Of a DNA stretch of 23,181 bases, positions 16,949-23,181 are shown piece after piece. The stretch's first letter is position 1; every line of letters starts with the position of its first letter. The position numbers and the translations under genes were made by a program. Location of the stretch: contig CAYMRB010000115.1 of assembly GCA_964392615.1 (NCBI GenBank), positions 1 to 23,181 of the forward strand. The letters run 5' to 3'. The notes under the pieces were generated by a model, which had not been told where the DNA came from, made no database searches, and saw nothing but the letters and a program-made list of their open reading frames with translations. This DNA comes from CAYMRB01 sp964392615. Its GTDB lineage: Bacteria; Planctomycetota; UBA8108.

Positions 16949-19882
16949 ATGTCGGTGTTGATCGCGCTGCTCTTTGCCGGCTCGGCCTCTCGCGCGACGT
17001 CAGCGCCCGTCGACCTGATCCGCAACGGCAGCTTCGAGCAGAACGCTGCCGACGGAACGGTGCCGGTCGGCTGGACGGCGATCACGAATAGCCACGGCGC
17101 GTGGAGCGGCAAGAGCGCGGGTCCGACGAGCGCGAAGCGAGGCGCGTGGATGCTCCACCCCGGAGCCGGGTACGAGAGCGGCGGCGCGTTCCAAGATGTT
17201 CGAACGTTCGCAGGGCAGCGCTACCGGCTCTCGTTCTGGGCCGTGGGCTTCGCCGCCGGCAAGGGCCGCGTCACTCCCGCGGAGACTCAGCGAGGCCGCG
17301 TACAGGTCGGAGCTCCGGGTTCGGACGATCACGACCTCGCTGCCGAGAACCGCGCCGACCTCGTCGACGTCGTGTTCGAGGTCTCGAGGTACGCGGGAGT
17401 CGACGACTGGCGGCGGCTGAACTTCGAGTTCGCCGCCGCGGCGGACACAACGCGAGTCACCTTCGAGAACATCGGGCTGGGCGCCGGGCTCAATGCGGTC
17501 AACGTCGACGATGTCCGGCTGGAGCCGATCGGCGCGCTCGTTCCCGCGTACGGCAGGGCCTTGCGCGGCCTCGAAGAGGAACAGCGCCAACGCGCCGAGC
17601 GTCAGGATCGGCTGCAGTCGTGCCGACCGCGGATCGTCTTCGTCAAGCGGCACCACTTTCGGCCGCCGGGAGCCGGAGGTGTGCTGCTGTGCTGGGACGC
17701 CTTCGCTCCGGGTGGCGGGATCTACACTTTCGATCCGCGCGATCCCGACGCCGGCGAACGACAGATCTTCGACAGCTCGAGTGGCGTGGTCTTCGACCTG
17801 AGCCTCTCCCATGACGCCAACAAGGTCGCCTTCGCCTGGCTCGACTTGTCAGCGCAGGGGAAGGACTCCTTCCATATCTACGAGATGCAGGTCGACGGTA
17901 CCGACTTGCGGCAATTGACCCACGGACGCTTTCACGACGTCTCGCCGGTCTACCTGCCCGACGGCGACATCTGCTTCGTCTCGACTCGGGCCGGCTCTTT
18001 CTCGATGTGTCAGGACGCTCCGGCCTCGGCCTTGCACGTCATGGAACCGGACGGCGCCGACATCAGGCGAATCCAGTTCGGCACGCTCGCCGACTTCTCG
18101 CCTCATGTCCTCGACGACGGCTCGATTCTGTTCACGCGCTGGGAGTATCAGGACAAGAGCGTCTTCTCCGTGCAGAGTCTCTGGAGCATCCGTCCCGACG
18201 GCACGAGGTTGCAGCTCGTCTACGGCAACACGATCACCATCCCGAACACGATCTGGCAGGCGAAGCCGATTCCGGGCACCGACCGTTTGCTGTGCACGCT
18301 CGCGCCGCATCACAGGAACCTCGTCGGGGCGATCGGCGTGCTGGATCCGGGCATCGGCAAGGAGGACCCGGCCGCGCTGATCAACCTCACCCCCGAGATT
18401 CCCTATGCGCCGACCACGCACCCGGACTGGCGCCCTGGCGATCGACTCTACTACTGGTCCTATCGCGACCCGTACCCGATCGAGGACGATCTCTTCCTGG
18501 TCTCCTACGGTGGCGAGGAGCCCCATCGCTACCGTCTGTATCTCATGAACGATCGGGGCGAGAAGGCGCGCTTTCTCGAAGACGACACTTTCTCGTGCTT
18601 CAACGCCATTCCCGTCGCGCCGCGGCGGGTTCCCCATCAGGTGGCCTCGCCGCGCTCGGGCAGCGAGAGTGATCCGTTCGGCACGTTTCTCCTGGTCGAC
18701 GTCTACGCGGGGCTCGAGGAGTACGGCATCCGGCGTGGCGACGTGAAGGCACTGCGCGTGATGACGCAGGTGCGTCGGCCGACGAACAACCGCGGCGCGC
18801 GGGCGTACTTCCACGGGCACGACATCGTCGATCCGGTGATCGGCGCGGGCACGTTCTACGTCAAGTACGTCTGCGGCACCGTGCCGGTCTACGAAGACGG
18901 CTCGGCCCACTTCCGTGCCCCGGCGAACACGGAGCTCTACTTCCAAGCGCTCGACGCGGCAGGCAAGGAGCTCGCCCGAATGGGGACATTCACACAGCTC
19001 GTGCCGGGGGAGCGCCAGAGCTGCATCGGCTGTCACGAGTCGCGCAATACGGCACCGCCGGGCGGGAGAGATGTGCCGTCAGCCGCTCAACGACCTCCCG
19101 ACGACATCACGCCGCCGCCGTGGGGAGCCGGCCCGGTCGATTTCGCGCGGCAGGTGCAGCCGGCTCTCGATCGCTACTGCGCTTCGTGTCATGGCGGTGT
19201 CGATCCCGACGCGGGCATCGATCTCTCCGGCGACAAGACGCGCCACTTCAACATGGCCTACGATACGCTGGCCGCGCGGAATCTGGTGCAGTTCTACTAC
19301 CTCACGCCGCCGCAGGAGCTCACCGGCCGCTTCGTCCCGGGCACGTCGGGATCGCGAGTCAGCCGGATCGTCGAGTTGATCGAGTCCGGGCACGGCGACG
19401 TCGACATGGACCCGGAGAGCCGCCGCCGGCTGTACGTGTGGATCGAGGCGAACATCCCGTACTACGGCACGTACGAGCACACCCGGCCGGGCACCGCCGG
19501 CTCGCGCGATGCCTGGGTCGGCCCCTGGATCGACCAGCTGACACAGCGATTCAACAGCAGGTGCTCCGGCTGTCACGGTCAGCTCGATCGCGGACACAAT
19601 CGCCATTCGACGTGGGTCAACCTGACGCATCCCGAGTTCAGCCGGCTGCTGAATGCGCCGCTGGCCAAGTCGGCGGGTGGACTGGAGCTGTGCCGTGAGA
19701 AGGCGGGCAAGCAGCCCGTGCGCTTTCGCGACAAGGACGATCCGGACTACTCCGCGATGCTTGAGTGGATCGCGGCGGGCAAGGAGCGCCTGGAGGCGAG
19801 GCCGCGCATGGACATGGCCGGCGCGATCGCCGCGCCTTACGAGCAGGATTTCGGACGCCTCTACCGAGGCGGCGGTAAGTGA
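16949..19882 (+). CDS. Three-heme propeller-cytochrome, hydrazine synthase alpha-like
   Basis: This 977-residue exported protein starts with a signal peptide (about residues 1-25). A carbohydrate-binding-like beta-sandwich follows at about 27-195 (LIRNGSFEQN to NAVNVDDVRLEP). A TolB/PD40-type beta-propeller spans about 220-560, with VDGTDLRQLTHG, SPVYLPDGDICFVSTR and FSPHVLDDGSILFTRWEY. Next is the segment that Pfam calls the hydrazine synthase alpha middle domain (GTVPVYEDGSAHFRAPANTE and relatives). Three CxxCH heme c sites occur: C692-H696, C744-H748 and C872-H876. It should therefore be a periplasmic or surface c-type cytochrome. Homologues are widespread in planctomycetes that do not do anammox, and no beta or gamma synthase subunit lies nearby, so hydrazine synthesis is not implied. 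The start is uncertain: ATG 16949 has an AGGT eight bases upstream, while GTG 16889 would lengthen the n-region. The stop overlaps the next ATG. Confidence 0.83.
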   Translation: MSVLIALLFAGSASRATSAPVDLIRNGSFEQNAADGTVPVGWTAITNSHGAWSGKSAGPTSAKRGAWMLHPGAGYESGGAFQDVRTFAGQRYRLSFWAVGFAAGKGRVTPAETQRGRVQVGAPGSDDHDLAAENRADLVDVVFEVSRYAGVDDWRRLNFEFAAAADTTRVTFENIGLGAGLNAVNVDDVRLEPIGALVPAYGRALRGLEEEQRQRAERQDRLQSCRPRIVFVKRHHFRPPGAGGVLLCWDAFAPGGGIYTFDPRDPDAGERQIFDSSSGVVFDLSLSHDANKVAFAWLDLSAQGKDSFHIYEMQVDGTDLRQLTHGRFHDVSPVYLPDGDICFVSTRAGSFSMCQDAPASALHVMEPDGADIRRIQFGTLADFSPHVLDDGSILFTRWEYQDKSVFSVQSLWSIRPDGTRLQLVYGNTITIPNTIWQAKPIPGTDRLLCTLAPHHRNLVGAIGVLDPGIGKEDPAALINLTPEIPYAPTTHPDWRPGDRLYYWSYRDPYPIEDDLFLVSYGGEEPHRYRLYLMNDRGEKARFLEDDTFSCFNAIPVAPRRVPHQVASPRSGSESDPFGTFLLVDVYAGLEEYGIRRGDVKALRVMTQVRRPTNNRGARAYFHGHDIVDPVIGAGTFYVKYVCGTVPVYEDGSAHFRAPANTELYFQALDAAGKELARMGTFTQLVPGERQSCIGCHESRNTAPPGGRDVPSAAQRPPDDITPPPWGAGPVDFARQVQPALDRYCASCHGGVDPDAGIDLSGDKTRHFNMAYDTLAARNLVQFYYLTPPQELTGRFVPGTSGSRVSRIVELIESGHGDVDMDPESRRRLYVWIEANIPYYGTYEHTRPGTAGSRDAWVGPWIDQLTQRFNSRCSGCHGQLDRGHNRHSTWVNLTHPEFSRLLNAPLAKSAGGLELCREKAGKQPVRFRDKDDPDYSAMLEWIAAGKERLEARPRMDMAGAIAAPYEQDFGRLYRGGGK

Positions 19883-21033
19883 TGATTCGCACGACGACGA
19901 TTGCAGTGATTCTGCTCTGCGCTATCGGTGAGACACGGGCGCAGGAAGCCGAGCGGAACACAACGGGCACCGAACCCTCGATTCGCCACGTCGTGATCGA
20001 GCCCGCCAGCGTTCAAACGCCGCGCAGCGACACGGCGTCCATCGCGGAGCTCGCGAGCGGGCAGCTGATGGTCGTCTATCACAAGTACGAGAAGGGCGAG
20101 CGCAGCGGCCACGATCACGGCATTTGCCGGATCTGGTCGAAGATCAGCCGCAACGGTGGCAAGACGTGGGAGCAGCCCCGAATGCTCGTCGATGTCGCCG
20201 AGGGAGACATGAACGTCCAGGCGCCGGCCTTGCTGCGCACGAAGTCGGGCCGCCTCCTGTTGATCTGCCTGCGAGCGCACGGGCGCGGCGCCAGCAGCAC
20301 GATGTGCTTGTTCTCGTCCGATGACGACGGGAAAACCTTCAGCGAGCTGGGGCCGATCTGGACGCGCTCGAAGGGGCAGCTTCTGCAGGGCGGGACGAGC
20401 AGTCTCGTCGAGCTGAGCTCCGGACGGCTGCTGCTGCCATTTCACGGTGGCAGCGGCAACCAGTGGCGGCAGAAGAACTCCGCGTGGTGCATGGTCAGCG
20501 ATGACGCGGGCAAGACGTGGCAGCGCTCGACGGCGATCGATTTACCGAAGCGCGGCGCCATGGAAGCCTCGGTGGCAGAGCTCGGCGATGGGGCTCTCGT
20601 GATGACCTTGCGCACGCAGCTCGGCGGTCCCTATCTGTCCCGATCGACGGACGGCGGCCAGTCGTGGAGCGAGGCGACCTTCACCGGCCTCGAGGGCGGT
20701 GAGTCCGGCACGTGCCTGCGGAGACTTCCCGGCACGGAGGACGTCATCCTGTTCTGGAACAACAGCAAGTACGTGACGAACCACCACCACTTCGGCGAAC
20801 GCACGCCGCTGACCGTCGCGCGATCGTCCGATCGCGGCAAGTCCTGGCGGATCATCGGCGTGTTGGCTGAGGATCCGAAGGCCGAGTACACCAACCTCGA
20901 CTGCCTCTTCACGTCGCAGGGCGATGCCGTCGTCACCTACATGTACGCGAAGCCGGCGTGGAACAGGACACGGATCGATCTCCGCGTCGCCCTGATTCCG
21001 CGAGCGTGGTTCGACCGGGGGCACGATCGCTAG
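19882..21033 (+). CDS. Exported BNR/Asp-box (sialidase-fold) protein
   Basis: This 383-residue protein has a Sec signal peptide (residues 1-22, cleavage after Thr-Arg-Ala). The rest is a six-bladed sialidase-type propeller with five Asp-box motifs: SRNGGKTW (residues 89-96), SSDDDGKTF, SDDAGKTW, STDGGQSW and SSDRGKSW. The canonical sialidase Arg motif (F/Y-R-I-P) is absent; the corresponding place reads PRSDTASIAEL. True sialic acid cleavage is therefore doubtful, and a different glycan-related or non-enzymatic role is possible. Conserved segments such as DMNVQAPALLRTKSGRLLLICLR are shared, from memory, with planctomycete proteins annotated as exo-alpha-sialidase. The ATG overlaps the cytochrome stop by one base (TGATG), so the genes are translationally coupled; the in-frame GTG at 19879 is an alternative start. 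Confidence 0.8.
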   Translation: MIRTTTIAVILLCAIGETRAQEAERNTTGTEPSIRHVVIEPASVQTPRSDTASIAELASGQLMVVYHKYEKGERSGHDHGICRIWSKISRNGGKTWEQPRMLVDVAEGDMNVQAPALLRTKSGRLLLICLRAHGRGASSTMCLFSSDDDGKTFSELGPIWTRSKGQLLQGGTSSLVELSSGRLLLPFHGGSGNQWRQKNSAWCMVSDDAGKTWQRSTAIDLPKRGAMEASVAELGDGALVMTLRTQLGGPYLSRSTDGGQSWSEATFTGLEGGESGTCLRRLPGTEDVILFWNNSKYVTNHHHFGERTPLTVARSSDRGKSWRIIGVLAEDPKAEYTNLDCLFTSQGDAVVTYMYAKPAWNRTRIDLRVALIPRAWFDRGHDR

Positions 21034-21288
21034 CTCGCCAGCCGTCACGAGCCAGTCCTCGTCGACCGCGTCGAAGCCGCGCTGCGCGCCATCGCACTAC
21101 ATCACCGATCGACGCCGCGCGACCCGAACATCGCGCGTTGTCCACCCGGGCGAACCGGCGGGCCGCGGTCGACGCGTCCGCTCCACAGCACTCGAGAGCG
21201 GATCCTCCGTGGACCGTGGCCCGGACTTCTGAAATACTGCCACCGTCAAGCAGGACAGGATCAACCTTCCTCGGAGACCAGCGCGCCG
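21034..21288. other. 255-bp intergenic region, mostly without recognisable features
   Basis: No open frame with gene-like composition, hairpin with T-run, or repeat was seen here. The base composition falls closer to balanced near 21225-21270, where the possible promoter lies. The gap separates the BNR gene from the second propeller-cytochrome, which therefore probably has its own promoter. Confidence 0.4.
21210..21238 (+). promoter_or_regulatory. Possible sigma-70-type promoter before the second cytochrome gene
   Basis: TGGACC (21210-21215) and AATACT (21233-21238) each match four of six consensus bases and are 17 bases apart. They lie about 50 bases before the GTG start. A match of this quality occurs often by chance. 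Confidence 0.22.
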
Positions 21289-23181
21289 GTGAAAGCCGAG
21301 ATTCTCGCGACAGTCCTCCTCGCTTCTCTGATCGCTTCGGGTCAGGAGCGTTCGCTCGCGGCCGACCACGCGTCGCTCGAGCCGGCGGAGATCATCTTCG
21401 CGAGTCGCCAGCCGGGAGCCGGCGGTCACTGGTACGAGAACTTCGGATACTACGCTCACGACAGCGAGGCGAAGGCGTATCGCGCGCGCGGCCGCCTCTG
21501 CCGTCTCGACGTGGCGTCCGGAGAGATCACGGTGCTCGTCGACGATCCGGCCGGCTCGGTCCGCGATCCGCAGGTCCACTACGACGGTGGCAAGATCCTC
21601 TTCTCGTACCGGCCGGGGGGCGAGGAGCACTTCCACCTCTACGAGATCCACATAGACGGCAGCGGACTGAAGCGGCTGACGAACGGGCCGCACGACGACA
21701 TCGAGCCGACCTATCTGCCCGACGGCAGCATCATGTTCTGCTCGAGTCGCTGCAACCGATGGGTGAACTGCTGGTACAGCCCGGTCGCGATTCTCTATCG
21801 GTGCGACGGGGACGGCAGCGGTGCGTATCCGATCTCGGCCAATATCGAGCACGACAACACCCCGTGGCCGTTGCCGGACGGACGCGTGCTGTATCAACGT
21901 TGGGAGTACGTCGACCGGAGCCGCGTCGCTTTCCACCATCTCTGGACGGCGAATCCGGACGGCACCGCCCAGATGGTCTACTACGGCAATATGCACCCGT
22001 CGACGGTGATGATCGACGCCAAGCCGATCCCGGGCACCGACGACGTCGTCGCCGTGTTCTCGCCGGGACACGGTCGCAAGGAACACGCCGGAGCGATCAC
22101 CGTCATCAAGCCCGAGGCCGGGCCTGATGAGCCGAGCTCGGCGCGGCGGGTGAGCAAGGGCGACGACTATCGCGATCCATACGCACTGTCCGACGACTTG
22201 TTCCTCGTCGCGCAAGGTCCACGGCTTCTGTGGATGGACGGATCCGGACGGACGCGAGAGCTCTACCGCCTGCCCGAGGAGCTCGTCCGTGCGGGGGTGG
22301 AATGTCACGAGCCCCGTCCGTTGCGTCCTCGACAGCGGGAGCGCGTCATTCCGCCGCGCGTGGCGCTGCAGGAGTCGACCGGCTACTTGATCCTGGCTGA
22401 CGTCTACAGCGGCCGGCGTATGGAAGGTGTCGAGCGCGGCGACATCGAGAAGTTGCTCGTCCTCGAGACGCTTCCGAAGCCGATCAACTACAGCGGCAAG
22501 ATGCCGCCGATGAGCTTCGGCGGCACCTATACGCTGGAGCGAGTGCTCGGCACGGTGCCGGTCGAGGCGGACGGGTCGGCGTACATGGAGCTACCGGCTT
22601 CGCGGAGCCTGTTCTTCGTCGCCCTCGACGAGAACGATCTCTCGGTCAAGCGGATGCACAGCTTCCTGACAGTCATGCCGGGCGAGACGACGGGTTGCGT
22701 GGGATGCCACGAGCAGCGGACGAGGGCGTCCTTCTCCGGAGAGCAGCGGCAGCTCGCGGCGCTTCACCGTCCACCGAGCCAGATCGAGCCGATCGACGGC
22801 ATCCCGGAGGTGTTCGACTATCCGCGCGACATTCAACCGATCCTCGACCGTCATTGCCTCGAGTGCCACGACTACGATCAACGCAGCGGTGGAGTCATCC
22901 TCAGCGGTGACCGCGGGCCGATCTTCTCGCACAGCTACTACTCGCTGACGGCGAGGAACTGGATCTCCGACGGCCGCGACCGTGTGCGAACGAATCTTCC
23001 ACCGCGAGAGGTGGGCACCGCCGCGAGTCCGCTGATGCGGTTGCTCGATGGCTCTCACCACGACGCGAAGTTGTCGCGTCGCGAGCAGGACATGATCCGC
23101 TATTGGATCGAGTCCGCCGCGCCGTATCCCGGCACGTACGCGGCGCTGGGAACGGGCATGATCGGCGGCTTTCCGAAGAGC
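21289..23181 (+). CDS. Second propeller-cytochrome, hydrazine synthase alpha-like (3' end missing)
   Basis: The frame is open from GTG 21289 to the end of the window (631 codons), so the C-terminus is missing. A signal peptide covers about residues 1-25. A TolB/PD40-type propeller follows at about 30-330, with VHYDGGKILFSYR, IDGSGLKRLTNG, EPTYLPDGSIMFCSSR and PWPLPDGRVLYQRWEY. The hydrazine synthase alpha-like middle segment ends in GTVPVEADGSAYMELPAS. Two CxxCH heme sites are visible, C470-H474 and C523-H527, and the second lies in a cytochrome c-like IQPILDRHCLECH context. Compared with the cytochrome at 16949 it lacks the N-terminal carbohydrate-binding-like module, and its third heme, if any, lies outside the window. 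A GGAGA about eleven bases upstream supports the GTG start. The role is presumably periplasmic electron transfer or an oxidoreductase of unknown substrate. Confidence 0.82.
   Translation, partial: MKAEILATVLLASLIASGQERSLAADHASLEPAEIIFASRQPGAGGHWYENFGYYAHDSEAKAYRARGRLCRLDVASGEITVLVDDPAGSVRDPQVHYDGGKILFSYRPGGEEHFHLYEIHIDGSGLKRLTNGPHDDIEPTYLPDGSIMFCSSRCNRWVNCWYSPVAILYRCDGDGSGAYPISANIEHDNTPWPLPDGRVLYQRWEYVDRSRVAFHHLWTANPDGTAQMVYYGNMHPSTVMIDAKPIPGTDDVVAVFSPGHGRKEHAGAITVIKPEAGPDEPSSARRVSKGDDYRDPYALSDDLFLVAQGPRLLWMDGSGRTRELYRLPEELVRAGVECHEPRPLRPRQRERVIPPRVALQESTGYLILADVYSGRRMEGVERGDIEKLLVLETLPKPINYSGKMPPMSFGGTYTLERVLGTVPVEADGSAYMELPASRSLFFVALDENDLSVKRMHSFLTVMPGETTGCVGCHEQRTRASFSGEQRQLAALHRPPSQIEPIDGIPEVFDYPRDIQPILDRHCLECHDYDQRSGGVILSGDRGPIFSHSYYSLTARNWISDGRDRVRTNLPPREVGTAASPLMRLLDGSHHDAKLSRREQDMIRYWIESAAPYPGTYAALGTGMIGGFPKS

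Noticed and set aside
16949..23181. Evidence for anammox (hydrazine synthase)
   Set aside because: Only alpha-like proteins are present, with no beta or gamma subunits and no hydrazine dehydrogenase nearby. Such homologues occur widely in planctomycetes without anammox.
1..23181. CRISPR arrays, insertion sequences, attachment sites, tRNA or rRNA genes
   Set aside because: No repeat-spacer pattern, transposase-like frame, terminal inverted repeats or cloverleaf sequence was seen by eye on either strand.

Overview
The window is high-GC bacterial DNA, tightly packed with genes for exported proteins. The gene content is what I would expect from a Planctomycetota or related PVC-type bacterium: Tat-exported Gfo/Idh/MocA oxidoreductases, a GH116-type glycosidase, PQQ-like propellers, propeller-cytochrome proteins related to the hydrazine synthase alpha subunit, and giant secreted proteins ending in dockerin-like tails. 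The assignment rests on gene content only; there is no rRNA or other marker. I saw no tRNA, rRNA, CRISPR array, transposase or phage gene.

Layout. Bases 1-2351 hold a minus-strand set: a frameshifted Gfo/Idh/MocA oxidoreductase, then a membrane-anchored HEAT-repeat protein (GTGA overlap with the stop upstream), then the start of a lipoprotein cut by the window edge. A 163-bp divergent region (2352-2514) separates it from a plus-strand pair: a second, intact Gfo/Idh/MocA oxidoreductase and a GNAT acetyltransferase. Next come two giant secreted proteins whose genes overlap: a triple-LamG protein (4683-7781) and a CotH-kinase protein with three lamin-tail-like domains (7778-12223). Both end in repeated EF-hand-like dockerin-type tails. 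A Tat-exported GH116-like glycosidase with a nested beta-sandwich module follows (12288-15530). The last third (15613-23181) holds a PQQ-like propeller protein, a three-heme propeller-cytochrome, a BNR/Asp-box (sialidase-fold) protein, and a second propeller-cytochrome cut by the right edge.

As a whole the region looks like part of an accessory polysaccharide/sugar-utilisation and cell-surface locus. The glycosidase and sugar-type oxidoreductases would act on glycans outside the cytoplasm, the LamG/LTD/CotH proteins would be surface or matrix components, and the propeller-cytochromes would be periplasmic or surface redox proteins. That joint role is inference from co-location; no substrate can be read from the sequence. 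The most notable points are the propeller/cytochrome/BNR gene cluster, the GH116 protein with an inserted domain, the LamG-CotH overlapping pair with a variant calcium-loop tail, and a 4-nt frameshift in the first oxidoreductase.
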